A stretch of 64,000 nucleotides of DNA from Triglochin maritima (lineage: Eukaryota; Streptophyta; Magnoliopsida; Alismatales; Juncaginaceae): contig OY821784.1 in the NCBI GenBank assembly GCA_963682175.1, positions 28,129,621-28,193,620 of the forward strand, written 5' to 3'. Positions within the stretch are counted from its first letter, which is position 1. The number at the start of each line of letters is the position of its first letter. The translations under genes were made by a program, and so were the position numbers. Below, in pieces: positions 22,437 through 34,465 of the stretch. The notes under the pieces are model-generated. The model had not been told where the DNA came from, ran no database searches, and saw only the letters and a list, made by a program, of their open reading frames with translations.

Positions 22437-25008
22437 GAAAAAACAAAATGCTCGTATGGAATTGACCATATTCCGCTACCTTTGTGTTCTAACAAAAATC
22501 ATATGGTTTCTAACAAAGTTCATATGGTTTCAAAGTACTCTAGCTACTTTTTTATAAGTAAATAAAGTTAAATACATACTTAAATTAATAAGATTAATGA
22601 ATACATTTCTATAACTTACTTATAGCCGTAATTAAAATAAAATGGCTTGCTTTCATTAGAATGTAACTAATAAGGTAGAAACAATATAAATCCATAAATA
22701 AAGCAAATTATGTTAACAATTGCAGCAAGAACTGTCGGTGGTCAGCCGCAACCAACAAGGCAACTGTAGGAGGTGGGTGTTTAGGATGAGGAATGGGTGT
22801 TTTGTTTGGATGTGGCAGAAAAAGTGAGGTCCTTGTTATTATTACGGTTTGTGTTGATTGGATACTTATATTCAGCAATAAGGATAGTCATGAAAAATAA
22901 GTCACCTAATTTTTTTCCCCAGATTTGGGAGTGAACTATATTAATTGGGAAATTTACTGTTTTTCTCCCTGAACTTATGGAATTTTTGATTAGTAAGAAA
23001 ACTTTAGTTGAATTACGCTTAGAACCCTGTACCCCTTCCCCACCTAAATTGTAGATTTTTGAGCTATAGTTTTATTATCATGTTGTTTTTATGATTCTCT
23101 AGTCATGTTTATGTGTATTGCTTTGTAATTCGTTGTTGTCTTAGTGAAACTTATGATCTTATGAGATATGATTGCATGTAGTGGTTGTATGACCCGTACT
23201 TTTTGGTAAACTGTGTTTACCCCTTGTCTATGTTAATACGTGAGAGGTTCGTGGAACAGGTTGTTTACCCGTGTCGTGATGAATAGACGTGGGAGTAGGG
23301 CTCGCGAACTCGAGCGTGTGGTAGTAATGGGATGACGTATGATGCACGTATGACTAGTTGTTAGGGTCCACCTACGTTGTGACGAGTGACCGTTTGGGAG
23401 CGTTGCTCACAGACTCGAGCATATGGTCGGATTTCCAGAGCCAGATGCGGAACTGGTCAGCTTACCTGCGTTGTGACGAGTGGCCGCTGGATCTGGGCTC
23501 ACAGGCTCGGGCGTGTTGTTGGAGTAGGGTGTTGCCTTGTGGATCTAATGTGTGGTTTGGTCGAGGTGCACGCTCGACCTTGTCGGGATGCGTGATCGCC
23601 TTGGGACACGAGACCGGTGTGAGCAGTATGGTCGACGTGGTCTAGTATAGTTTCGGGTTGGGGTGGTGTATAGAGTCGGAGGATGCGGTAGGCGGTTGGA
23701 GGCGACTTGAGTTTGGGACGCGATGACTGGATTGTGAGCTCATTTGATGTATTCCTTAATATCTTAGTATTGATGTAGTAGGATTTCAGCTCATGTTGTA
23801 TTCCCTTCCACTTGTACCCTGATATTGTCGTTATGTTTTAATTGAGGCATCGTCTTAACTATTTTTGTTAATTTCTTTTTTTCGTTTGCTTATAGTTTAT
23901 TATTGACTATTGTGTCCCGAGTGTGGATTATGAGTGTTACATTTTCAAACTAAGGCAAATTTTTATATAAGAACTATTCTTTGTTTCTCTTTTTTCTTCC
24001 TTTAATTTACCCAAATAATAAAAACCCAAATTTCTGTTCATTTCTCTACTTGAGTAGTTTTCCCTGTGCACCATGAGTGATTCCATAAAAAAAATACTTT
24101 GATGTACTTAATATTTAATGCTTCTAAACGATAAATCCCAAAGCACGTTTCTTACATATATCTTTTGATATGGTTTCTGCTCAAAAAATGTTGTACCGAC
24201 ACACATGCTAATTAACTTTTAAAATATATATGTACTGGTTCCATGTCATCTACAGTTGTTTTAAAATGTATTCATATCTCTTATTGGTTCATTTGGCAAT
24301 TTTATTGAAGAAACGACTAAGTCAAGTCAAACCATGTTTTTTATTGCATTATTGTTTACTTTTGTGTAATCAAACTTATTAGATTTCCTCAATAAATGCA
24401 TGATTTATTGCAAACTAAAGTACTTGTTTGTCTCATACATGAAAACGTGAAATTTACCAACTTGACTATTTTATTTGAAGGGGTCCTTGATCATGCGGTA
24501 ACCAAGACTAGAGATTGAAGCTCAGCGTCCACGTTTCTGTGTTTGAGATTTAAAATGGATGAGTGGAGTAAATAAAATATATATATAAATTTTCATACAA
24601 TTTATACACCTTTATTGAAGTCAGAATATATGAACGCACATCATCTCTTTATAACTCTATTATATTAACCTACACGTAGAACTAGCAACCGCTTAGTGCT
24701 TTGCACGACAGATTTTTCAAAATAGATGGAGATGGATCACGATTAACATACAAATAGACAATTTGATGATGATTTATAATAAAACAATATCGAAACCCTA
24801 AGTTATGCTAGTGTCTGACTTAATTATGACTATGCTAAAAACTTGATTTTAATTTTTTTTCTGCAAATTCCTCAAATTAAATCACAATCTTAAGATCTTT
24901 TCATGCCAACAGAGGAACACAAAATAACGTATTATATATACATGGTCACAGAAATAAAACTAAAAATCAAAATATCTTCACACATATTTATTTTAAGGGT
25001 GCCCTTCA
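22437..25008. repeat. Duplicated block R2 (copy of R1 without Copia-1)
   Basis: Collinear with 1-815 plus 8869-10663, with substitutions and small indels (for example an extra 21 bases near 22495 and a 33-base loss near 23365). It acts as the empty-site allele for Copia-1. The match ends abruptly at 25008, where the hAT remnant starts. Open frames at 23358-23645 are not conserved as protein. Confidence 0.88.
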
Positions 25009-25128
25009 TTTTATTTTAATCTTCAAACAAAAAAGAATCTTAATGATATACATCAACAAAAAATCAACAAAAAAGAATCTGAATGATATACATCAGATTA
25101 TATTTTATATAAGAGTACATTAAACAAA

Positions 25129-26261
25129 TTAAACCTCAATTTCTTGACTATCTTCCGACACCTCTGAGATGTCAACATCCATATCATGGATGATTGTCGC
25201 ATACTTAAGCCCGTTTGACTCTGAAAACCCTGCTTCAATGGCAAGAACAAATAAAAAAACATTGAAAACAAATAATAAGAGAATAATAATATAAATCACG
25301 AAACTATATCTAATATACCTTGCATCTCGGACGACAACCAACTTTGAGAACATGCTAAAGCTTCAACTGTATCGGGATGTAACCTACTACGTTGAGGACT
25401 AATCAATCTACCACCCATGCTGAATGCCGACTCAGAAGATACGGTGGAAACAGGGACGACATAAATATCTCGAGCAAGTTTTTGCAAAGTAGGATATTTG
25501 CTACATTGGATTTCCACCAAGTTAATATTTCAAAGTTCTTATCCCTTGGCAAAACATCCTCATCCAAGTAGTGGTCTAACTCTGATTTTACATATCCCCT
25601 CTTTCTTTTCTTTGAATTGACAAACAAATCAAAATCACTCATTTCGGCCTCGGATTTTGTCATAACAAAGCTTCCATCTGTCTCCATTGCACTAGAGGAC
25701 TTTGTTTGGTACTCATGAAGCAAAGCATAGCAAACCTTTCTAACTCAATCTACTTCTGACTCAACCTTTTCTTCCCCGTAAATCTTCTCAAAATAGAACT
25801 CCAACAAGCATAGCTTATACCTTGGATCCAATACAGAACCAACTCCAAGGACTTCATTAGTTGTATCCCAATATTTTTTAAACTTGACTAACATTTCAGA
25901 AGCCATTGACCATATCATCTTATCAGGACTATAACACCATTCCATCAAAGGCAATCGAATCTCACAAATTTTGGGGAATCCTAAATTTGAAGTTAGAAAC
26001 TTGGAACCTGAAAAAAGCAATGTTGTCTCATAAAATATCTTCAGCTTCTCACAAATGTTTTCACAATTAGTCCAATCATCTTCACTAGGCACATCCTCTC
26101 TTCGAAGAGCGAGTTTGTTTTCACGTTGTTGTAAACGGTAAAATACTTCCTTATTCTTAACTGCAACTTCTAACATTAGATAAGTTGAGTTCCACGTGGT
26201 TTTACAATCTAAAGACAACTTCTTGGAGGAAGGAATTCTTAATTGTCGTGCCGATTCTTCA
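25129..26261 (-). pseudogene. hAT transposase, C-terminal half
   Basis: Minus strand, 5' to 3': SARQLRIPSSKKLSLDCKTTWNSTYLML, FYETTLLFSGS, MASEMLVKFKKYWD, VGSVLDPRYKL, then NSKKRKRG, ILTWWKSN, and the hAT dimerisation motif YPTLQKLARDIYVVPVSTVSSESAFSMGGRLISPQRSRL. A TGA at 25745 (likely from CGA) and a one-base frameshift near 25515 break it. A probable intron (donor after MQ near 25318, acceptor near 25237) precedes the last exon ending EIEV. The N-terminal zinc-finger and first catalytic part are missing; the fragment is fused to a copia end at about 26262. Termini and TSD were not found. Confidence 0.88.
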
Positions 26262-26369
26262 AACAGCAACACAACTGATCCATTCACCAAACCCTTATCC
26301 CAAGCCAAGGGAAAAATGCATTTCGAGTCCATGGGTCTGAGTAACCATGTGGATTGGCTTGATGAGTGA
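26262..26369 (+). pseudogene. Copia RNase H C-terminus (3' end of an upstream Copia-2 copy)
   Basis: The plus strand reads TTDPFTKPLSQAKGKMHFESMG and stops at TGA 26367. This is the last segment of a copia polyprotein. It is followed after 70 bp by a polypurine tract and an LTR start, so it is the true 3' end of a copia element whose remaining coding part has been replaced by the hAT remnant. Confidence 0.82.
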
Positions 26370-26439
26370 TTAGAGAGGGTTACCCTAGTTATTATTGTTT
26401 TATACATTGAGAATGTATGTGAGAGAAAACTTTGATAGC

Positions 26440-26450
26440 AAGTGGGAGAT
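26440..26450 (+). other. Copia polypurine tract
   Basis: AAGTGGGAGAT, the same tract as in Copia-1, directly before the LTR that starts TGAAAGGAATG. Confidence 0.8.
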
Positions 26451-27975
26451 TGAAAGGAATGTGTTCTAAAAATTTTACATTTATATGTCAATTATTATGA
26501 ATTGAATGTACAAACATTTTGTTCCTTGATTATGGTATTCGTCTTTTGGAAGTGTTAAGGAAGATGCGCTTGGTCCTTAACCGTAGAACTCTAAAAGATA
26601 ATGGTTTACATAAATCAAAAGTTATTCACAGTCATAGTAATTAACATGGAACATTGATTACCGAGATAAGATTGTCGTGTTGGTCATCGATTGTTGTAGC
26701 TCTACAAATAATTGACGACACGAGTATATAAAAGAGGAAAAGATTACTTTTATATATTGAATAGACCTAGCAAGTAAAACATTATGGAATTGTGTTTCGT
26801 GTCATTAATGTTTTACTGTGTCTTGGATCCTAAGATATGAGACATATCTTTTCACTCAAGAAGTGCTGAATTTGATTATTGTCAAAAGCTATCAATGAGT
26901 ATAGTGATAAAGACAATAGTTGGTTGAACATGACTTGTGCTGGAAAAGATAGCTAGTCAAACGATTATCATTGCCCCTCTTAATTAAGTGATGATATTAG
27001 TGGGCCCCTTGATAAAGCAAAATTATAATATGCACAATGTAACTTGAGTTAAGTTACATAGTTATAATTAGCTTAAAGAGATCAAGAAATGAATATAATA
27101 CAAAGGTGACACATTTCTACTTTGTATATATTCTTAATATCATGAGGCAAGGGACGGACACAAGTGGTGCACTTACATCACTAAATGGATCGTGTTTTGG
27201 TTCGGGTGGAACAAAGACATCTACGCTAATTGGGTAACTATAATGTGTAGCTAAATACCGCTTATAGTTTGAGATATTAATTGTTTAATATCACTGCCAA
27301 TTTGGCTTAGATCCTCCTATAGGTCACACCACAAAACTGGGAAACAAGAAGCTTGTTTTGAGTTCATATGATGTGTCGGGTTTCATGTGAAAAAGGGACA
27401 CATGTGGTGAATGAATAAAATCAATATGTCATGAGAATTGGCATACTTAGAATCATAATAAATCCATATGAGGTGTATATATTATGGGGTGTAATAATTT
27501 AATATTACATAGGATAATATATTACATAATATATGAATTTGCTAAAAAACCCAAAAGATCAAATTTTGATGGAAATAAATCCAAAATTTGACAAAGGCAA
27601 AATCGGGGTAAAACACGGTAAACCGTTTAGGGTTCGGTCGACCGGGGTGTCTTCGGAACGGTCAACCGAACGGGAAACGGGTAAGCACAATTGGTTGATC
27701 GAAATTGTCTGGAGTGCCTGGACAATTGGGTTCGGTTAACCGAGCATGAACGGTCAACCGAGAAATAATATGTTCGGTAGACCGAAGGTGACACGGTCGT
27801 CCGATGAATGTTCGCGAGGAGAAATTTTGGCGGGTCAACGGTCGACCGATGAGAATACGGGGTTCGTCCGAATTTTCCTAGAGAATTTTTCTCATGCATA
27901 TTCGGTCGACCGTCGATCTCACGGTTCACCGAACACGTGTTAAAACCAAATGGTTCGGTTAACCGAGAAGAATTC
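26451..27975 (+). repeat. Copia-2 family LTR, central copy
   Basis: Starts TGAAAGGAATG after a polypurine tract and precedes the gag of Copia-2, so it serves as the 3' LTR of one copy and the 5' LTR of the next. Its part 27787-27975 is nearly identical to 31387-31580. It contains a cluster of CGGTNNACCG palindromes at 27636-27975. The right edge is uncertain: beyond 27975 the two copies no longer match, and no primer binding site is visible before gag. Confidence 0.72.
27636..27975. repeat. CGGTNNACCG palindrome cluster in the Copia-2 LTR
   Basis: About 12 copies in 340 bp, with inner bases CG, CA, TA, AG or TC and half-sites CGGT/ACCG kept (for example CGGTCGACCG, CGGTTAACCG, CGGTAGACCG, CGGTTCACCG). 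Spacing is irregular and the DNA between copies is not repeated. Confidence 0.88.
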
Positions 27976-28759
27976 TCGGTCAACATCCATGGTGCAAGAG
28001 GAAGACGCTGAAGAAGCGCAAGGATCAAGGACGCGGGAACATATAAACTCACACAATGTGTGTGTGAATGGATTTATTTATGTTTGTGTGCTTGACATGT
28101 ATGTGATTGTATGGATGAATGTTAGGATGTGTATAGATGATAAATATGCATGATCACCTAAATTCTAAAATCACATGTAAATGTTTAAATTGCCCAACCA
28201 AAAATTAAGAGTATTTTTCTTTCTTATTTCATCCACTAGCAGCCATCAATCGAGGGATATTTTGCTCGCCCTTAGCGGGAGATAGCTTCCTCCATCTTTG
28301 GGAATAGTGGTTGATATAAGGTTGTCTATTGTTGTGCCATAAATAGATGTACGAGGTGCGATTCACCCTTAGTGGACACCGAGTATATTTGTTTGTGAAT
28401 ACAATGGATAAACGTATCTCGTATCAAATGAAATAAGTTTTCTTAACAATACCCGGAGACCTAGCTCGGTTTTGAGAGAGAGAGTTTTTCTTACGAGGAT
28501 TGGTCAAATTCCCTCTTAATTAAAACAACAAGAGTCGTAAGAGTTTGAAAATGCAAATGTTGCAATATTTTCGAAATGGTTATGATTAGAAAAATGTTTT
28601 CTTACTTTAATTTTATAATATATCTGATACCCTTTAGCTAGTTTATATTATAATTGATAGGATCTTGAATTGTTGCATTTATGGACAATTTTTTTATTTG
28701 CAGTATTGTTTTTAAAACATAAAATTGACATTAAATCCCATATAATTTATTTTGTAGAA
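27976..28759 (+). other. Region between the Copia-2 LTR and gag
   Basis: About 780 bp without recognisable coding or primer binding site. It differs from what follows the matching LTR part at 31600, so one of the two copies has been rearranged here. Confidence 0.5.
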
Positions 28760-29304
28760 ATGTCGAATATTCAACCTATTGTGCGATCTATGATTGAAAA
28801 ACATCCTTTGGCAAATGATGGCTCAAACTTCATAAGCTGGCAACTCAAGCTCAATATCGTGTTGAAGTTTGAGAAACTATCTCATATTTTGGATGGTGAA
28901 ATCCCAAAATTAAATGAGAAGGCAACCGATAGGGAGACGGAGGCTAAAGCGAAGTGGGAAGACCAAGAGAACCAAGTTCACGGTCTAATATTGGCCTCCA
29001 TGGGTGACTCGATTCAAGCAAAATAGTTGGATTCAAAACCCAAGAAGACTATGGAAGCTTTAACAAAGATGTTCATGGATAGTGCTAGAAAAGAGCGCTA
29101 TAAGACCACCATCGCACTCACAAGGTGACACATGGCGGAGGGAACATCGGTATCCATGCATTTTCTCACGATGCAAGGATACCTTGAGAAGTTGTCGAAG
29201 CTCTCATCCCCAATGCCCGATGACATTACGGAATATTTGATTCTTGGCTCTCTAGCCCCATCCTACAAGGACTTCATTATGGACTATCATGTGCGTGAGA
29301 AGGG
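28760..29304 (+). pseudogene. gag: Copia-2 gag remnant
   Basis: Starts at ATG 28760 (MSNIQPIVRSM) and reads a copia Gag: SNFISWQLKLNIVLKFEKLSHIL, KAKWEDQENQVHGLILASMG, ALTKMFMDSARKERYKTT, MQGYLEKLSKLSSPMPDDITEYLILGSL. In-frame stops occur at 29024 (TAG) and 29126 (TGA), and a one-base shift in a GGGG run at about 29302 moves the frame into the next segment. Non-functional. Confidence 0.88.
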
Positions 29305-30093
29305 GTGAGTCTTGAGGAACTTCACAACGCTCTCAAAAAGGCTGAAGTTGACATGGGCAAGGGTCGGGACAAGCACGTCCTAGCCGTCCGTGGAAGGAGC
29401 AAGAAGATCACCATTGGTAAAGGCAAATTCACCAAGAATACGTCAATCAAGAGCAAGGGAGTAGGAGGTGCTCGTGTGAGTACCACGAGGGGGAATTCTT
29501 TGAAATCTCCGACTCCCAACACGGAGTGCTTTCACTGTGGTGAAAGGGGACACATCCGGCCAAATTGCCCTAAGTACAAGGAAGACCTTGACAATGGAGT
29601 GATTGAACGTAAGCGCCCCAAAAAGGCCAAAGGTATATTTGTTATTGAAATAAATTTAGCCACCTCTGTCCATGATTGGGTAATTGATACAGGATCTTGT
29701 GCTCACATAATTTCTAATGTGCAGCTACTAAAGGATAGGAAGGAACTCGTGAAGAACGAGATGATTTTGAAGGTCGGAAATGGTGCAAGCATTGCTGCAA
29801 TTGCACAAGGTTCTGTGGAGCTTCAATTGTCTAGTGGTTTAAATTTATGTTTAAAGAACGTTTATTTTGTGCCTTCGATTAGCAAGAATATTATTTTTGT
29901 ATCATGTTTAGATATGGATAATTTTAATATAAATATTTCAAATTCTTGCTTGTCTATATCGAAGAATGATATTTTCTATGCAAATGCATTCGTGAGGAAT
30001 GATCTCTATTTGCTTGAATTGAATAATAAACAAATCTTAAACATCAATAACAAAAAGCTTAAAACTACTCACGTGAATGATACACTTTTGTGA
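29305..30093 (+). pseudogene. pol: Copia-2 zinc knuckle and protease
   Basis: SLEELHNALKKAEV continues Gag, followed by a basic stretch, a CCHC knuckle (CFHCGERGHIRPNC) and the protease motif DWVIDTGSCAHI, with the usual glycine-rich second half. The aspartate of DTG is present. TGA at 30091 stands where relatives have tryptophan in LLWHYRLGH, so a single G-to-A change ended the frame. Confidence 0.9.
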
Positions 30094-31089
30094 CACTATC
30101 GTCTTGGTCACATAAATGAAAAACGCATCAAGAAATTGCAAGAAGCTAACCTTCTTGGTCAACTTGATTTTAAATCACTGGAGACGTGCGAACCTTGCCT
30201 AATGGGCAAAATGACCAAGAGGCCTTTCAAGAAAAAAGGACCGAGAGCAAGTGACTTGTTGGATTTGATACATTCCGATGTATGTGGTCCGATGAATACT
30301 AGTGCAAGAGACGGTTTCAGGTACTTCATTACGTTCACGGATGACTATGGTCGTTATGGCTATATTTATCTAATGAGAAACAAAAGTGAGTCCTTTGACA
30401 AGTTCAAGGAATTCAAGAATGAAGTAGAGAACCAACTCAACAAGAAAATCAAGTCTCTACGAACGAATTGTGGAGGTGAGTACTTGAGTACCGAATTTGA
30501 CTCATTCCTAAAGGAGTGTGGTATTGTACCACAGCTCACCCCTCCCGGTACACCTCAGTGGAATGGGGTATCCGAAAGGAGGAATAGGACATTACTCGAC
30601 ATGGTTCGATCAATGATGAGTCAAGCTGAATTGCCGCTTTACTTTTGGAGTTGTGCACTAGAAGCTGCGGCTTACACACTAAATAATGTTCCATCTAAAT
30701 CCGTAGAGAAAATGCCTTATGAGCTATGGAGTGGTAAAACACCTAAGCTCAATTTTCTCAAGATTTGGGGTTGTGAGGCCTACGTCAAGAGATTGATGTC
30801 GACCAAACTTCAACCAAAAGAGGATAAGTGCTTCTTTATAGGTTATCCTCGTGAGACAAGAGGATACTACTTTTGGCATATAACCTCCAATCGAGTGATT
30901 GTAGAGAGGGATGCCGTATTTCTAGAAAAAGAATTTCTGGAAAGAATAAAAAGTAGTGGGAGTAGAGTTGTGCTTGAGGTGACTCAAGATATTATACAAG
31001 ATCATGATATGAATGGTGACATTCAAGATCATGAAGGCCCAACCGAGGTTCCTTTGGTTAGTGGGAGCGTGAGTGAGAGACCCTCGTAA
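30094..31089 (+). pseudogene. pol: Copia-2 integrase
   Basis: HYRLGHINEKRIKKLQ and CEPCLMGKMTKRPF form the zinc region; the core has IHSDVCGPM, ITFTDDYGRYGYIYL, then LRTNCGGEY where LRTDRGGEY is expected, and [20 protein letters not shown]. The second catalytic aspartate is therefore asparagine (one G-to-A change) and the next arginine is cysteine. Integrase would be inactive even if the stops were absent. A TAA at 31087 ends the segment. Confidence 0.92.
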
Positions 31090-31386
31090 GTGATTGTGAC
31101 AGAAACTCAATCATCTCCTCCTAGTGTACGTTCGAGAATCGAACACGAACCAATTCCGCAAGAAATTGTGGAAGAAGTTCGAGAAGTACACGTAGAACCA
31201 AAAGAACTTAGAAGGTCAACGAGGGAAAGGAAGAAACTCGATATCTATTTGGGACTTCATGAGATCATGGTACTAGATACCGATGATCCCTCGACCTTTC
31301 AAGAAGCAATGAAAAGAAAGGACTCCAAACTATGGTTTAAGGCCATGGAATCCGAAATAGAATCCATGTATGATAATCAAGTGTGG
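31090..31386 (+). pseudogene. pol: Copia-2 integrase tail and first RT residues, cut off
   Basis: RRSTRERKK marks the usual linker; STFQEAMKRKDSKLWFKAMESEIESM and QVWKV are the opening of copia RT. The coding sequence then runs straight into the LTR sequence GTGACACGG at 31387, so nearly all of RT and RNase H are deleted. Confidence 0.9.
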
Positions 31387-32060
31387 AAGGTGACACGGTA
31401 GTCCGATGAATGTTCGCCAGGAGAAATTTTGGCGGGTCAACGGTCGACCGATGAGAATACGGGGTTTGTCCGAATTTTTCCAGAGAATTTTTCTCATACA
31501 TATTCGGTCGACCTTCGATCTCACGGTTCACCGAACACGTGTTAAAACCGAATGGTTCGGTTAACCAAAAGGAATTCTCGGTCAACCGAACAGTGCGATT
31601 TTTGCCTGAATTGTTAAGAGAATAATTAGATCATGGGTTAAATTAAATACAGATTTAATTAAATGTTTTTTAGGATGATTATGTGGCAATTAGAGATTAA
31701 TTTTAGGAGAGAATAAGCAAAAGATCATGACTAAGGAATAGTTCTTGATAAGGATGTTTTGGGAGCCTATAAAAGGACCCCTCCTCCTACTTGTTTATGT
31801 TAATGCAAAAATTCTTTCTCTCATTAATCTCACCCGAATCACCACGAAAATCTCTTAGTAATTTTAAGTTTTGGAGATAAGAAATCTCAGGAGCTTAAAG
31901 AGGGGTTATTAGCTAGATTCTAAGCCATGTTAGAGATTGATTGGCTAGCTCCTTTCTCTCTAATCTGTTCAGAGTTTGGTGAACACTTGGAGGCGAATCG
32001 GCGGCCGATTCAATGGGCAACGCGACTTCGGATCTTCGAAAGGTTTTAGAAAACCTTTAG
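31387..32060 (+). repeat. Copia-2 3' LTR, left part deleted
   Basis: 31387-31580 is nearly identical to 27787-27975, including the CGGTNNACCG palindromes (31438-31600). It then shows an LTR promoter layout: CTATAAAAGG at about 31769 and a CT-rich start, so the palindromes lie 170-340 bp upstream of the TATA box. The start of the LTR is missing and the right edge is approximate. Confidence 0.75.
31769..31778 (+). promoter_or_regulatory. TATA box of the Copia-2 3' LTR
   Basis: CTATAAAAGG followed by a CT-rich stretch, a strong plant core-promoter match within an LTR. Confidence 0.65.
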
Positions 32061-32224
32061 GTATGATTCTCTCTTTATGATTTATTTTAATATGTAGGAT
32101 TGCATGATATTAGAATAAACACAAAGTAATGTACATAAAATCGTTGAAAGTATGAAATCGATCTTGTATGTTGTATTACATTTTTTAAAATATATACATA
32201 CATGGGGACACGAAATCCTACAAG

Positions 32225-32539
32225 AATGACATCGAAGTCCTCTATCGGTAGCAAGACTAGATCTGCTGAAAATTCATGGTCTCGCGAGACAACTATGGTA
32301 CCCAGGAGGAAGCTCCCCACTGTGGCCACCTCCCCCATGGGCATGCTGAACTCTAAACAAGTGGTAAGTTGAACAGGGGCACAACCCAAAATGCCCACAA
32401 ACTTCTCCGAAATGAAGGAATGCGTATGGTCATTATCAAATAGTACTTTAGCAACATGACCATCAATAGAAAGAAAAACAAAAAATCTATCAACACTACT
32501 TCTAAGTGTGGTTTCTTTAGATAAGTACACCGGAACCAA
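32225..32539 (-). pseudogene. Gypsy (Tekay-2) protease fragment
   Basis: The minus strand reads [48 protein letters not shown] and DLVLLPIEDFDVIL, aligning with the Tekay-1 protease at 41560-41810. The active-site DCGATHS is here DNDHTHS, so it is dead. It begins immediately after a primer binding site, which means gag was deleted. Confidence 0.87.
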
Positions 32540-32540
32540 C

Positions 32541-32555
32541 TTGCTCTGATACCAA
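32541..32555 (-). other. Tekay-2 primer binding site (tRNA-Met)
   Basis: On the minus strand CTTGGTATCAGAGC, an exact match to the plant tRNA-Met primer site, lies between the LTR and the protease fragment. Confidence 0.88.
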
Positions 32556-32557
32556 GC

Positions 32558-34465
32558 TATAACATCCTAAAATACGTGATTTAACAGAGGAAAATTTAAA
32601 CAAATTCTTAGAAAATAAAACCAGAATGAATGGGGAAATTACATATAAAATACTCAAAATAAGGTGCACCATTACAAGAAAGATTCAAAATATGATTACA
32701 TCAAGGTCAAAGAAAGGACATAATATAGATGAAGGCAACAACCTAAAGATAAGGTTGGAGGATCCAATCTAGGTGTATACTCGTCCTCTGTCGCCACCCA
32801 CTCAGCACCTAACGAGGCCCTGAAATGCAACATGATAAAATGGCTGAGTTTTCATAACTCAAACTTCATATACGAAGTCCATCTATACATATGAATATAC
32901 GCTGCTATGATCCTATCATATCATACGGCATAATCGTAAGAACATGGAAAAACATTCTCCACCCCGGGGCATAAGGACAAAAGTCCCACAAACGACATCG
33001 AGTTATACCCGAGGGAACCCACTAAAGGCACACGCGGTTTTACAGAGACTACGCGACACACCCCCACTCGCAACTATACTAACATGAGGGTTCGTTGAGG
33101 GTCACACGCACTTCCGAGTCATAGATACATATATGATATCGTAGTCCTCATGCCACAACACCCGCCAGAGCTGTCGCTCTGGTTGGTCATATCTATCGAC
33201 TCATGCCACAACCCAAACAGTCATCTCCTCCAAAACAAAGTCCGGACGGTCAACTTCGTCGAAACAAAGTTTGGACAGCCATCTCGCTTCGTAGATCCGT
33301 GCAACTATCAATGCAATGGGATCAACGGTCCTTCAAGTCTACTACATAGGGTTACTCAACGAAATGCACTATGTCATACTAAAAGCTTAACGACACAAAG
33401 ATGGCACGTGCACCAAGTGACCACACTCTTTCGCTCGGCCGTCCCTGGGCAGGCGTAATCATTGCACTTAGCGTCATCTCTTGGCTCACACATGAAGCTA
33501 GGACACAAGTTTCATAGGAACCAATTCGACACAAGGCTCTCACGTCAACGATGCCGCCTCGCCTGCCATATGCCTGCTAGTGCCTTGATTGCTCCACGCC
33601 CGTTGCACCATGCAACGCCTGGGCACGCGCCAGCAGTGTTATCCCGTAGTCCAACAGTCCATCATTCCAGCAGCATTGTCCAGCTGTCCAAAAGTCCATC
33701 ATTCCAGCAGCATTGTCCAACAATGTTGCCCAGCAGTCCAATAGTCCAGCATTCTAGTAGCATTGTCCAGGAATCATGTTGTGTTGTCCAGCTGGCCACA
33801 CAAAACCCGGTAACACCGGGTGGCCGACCAAGCCGCCACCCGTCCACCCTTGCACAGGCAGTCAGTTAGCCCACCATCCGTCGCTCGTCACCGACGAGGT
33901 ATCCTCCAGGCCGGAGGCTTGTCACCCCCTCCTACCTTGTGTGAGTTAAAATGTAAACTTGGCATACCTTTTTAAGTTTGCCGGAGTTCCGGTCATCGCC
34001 GTAAGCTACCAAGCCTCTGGTCACTTCCTTGCGTTGAGCTCCTTGCCGACCACGTCTCAATGTCATACGTCCACCGCCGACCACGCTCCAAGTCGCGTCT
34101 GCTTCTTGCGTCGTCCTCTGCCACCGCCGACCGCAGCTTCGGCAGTGATGTGAAGAGGGAGAGTGGGAGATGGGGTGGGAGTAGAGAAAAGTTGGAGTGG
34201 AGGTGAGTGTTGTGTTCTTTTCTCCTACAAAACCCACACAAAACCAAACTCAAACATGGCCACCCAGGCCTCCCTCACCTACCCATACCCACCATACCTC
34301 AACCCTAGTCAAAGCAAACCACGCTTCTCTCAAGTCAAAGCACAATTAGCACAAAACCAACCACTAAACATGCTTAAGCAACATTAATCTATTTGAATTT
34401 TCCACCTTTCTTAATTGCCTCGAAATCATGATTAACCATTCAAAAAACTAGATCAGGTTTTAACA
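32558..34465 (-). repeat. Tekay-2 LTR (reverse orientation)
   Basis: On the minus strand it starts TGTTAAAACCTGATC (at 34465) and ends GGATGTTATA beside the primer binding site. Its first part matches 55969-56530, the start of a sister LTR. A CTGGAC/CTGCTGGAATG repeat region (33650-33790) and a conserved AACTCACACAAGG-type stretch (33935-33965) occur in both. Open frames at 33150-34387 on both strands do not resemble proteins. Confidence 0.8.
33650..33795. repeat. CCAGCAG-type minisatellite in the Tekay-2 LTR
   Basis: Units such as GTCCATCATTCCAGCAGCAT and TTGTCCAGC recur about six times. The corresponding place in the sister LTR holds the 1.2-kb array at 56655-57865, suggesting a common seed. 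Confidence 0.7.

Noticed and set aside
33150..34387. Several open frames on both strands
   Set aside because: They lie inside the Tekay-2 LTR and overlap each other on opposite strands.
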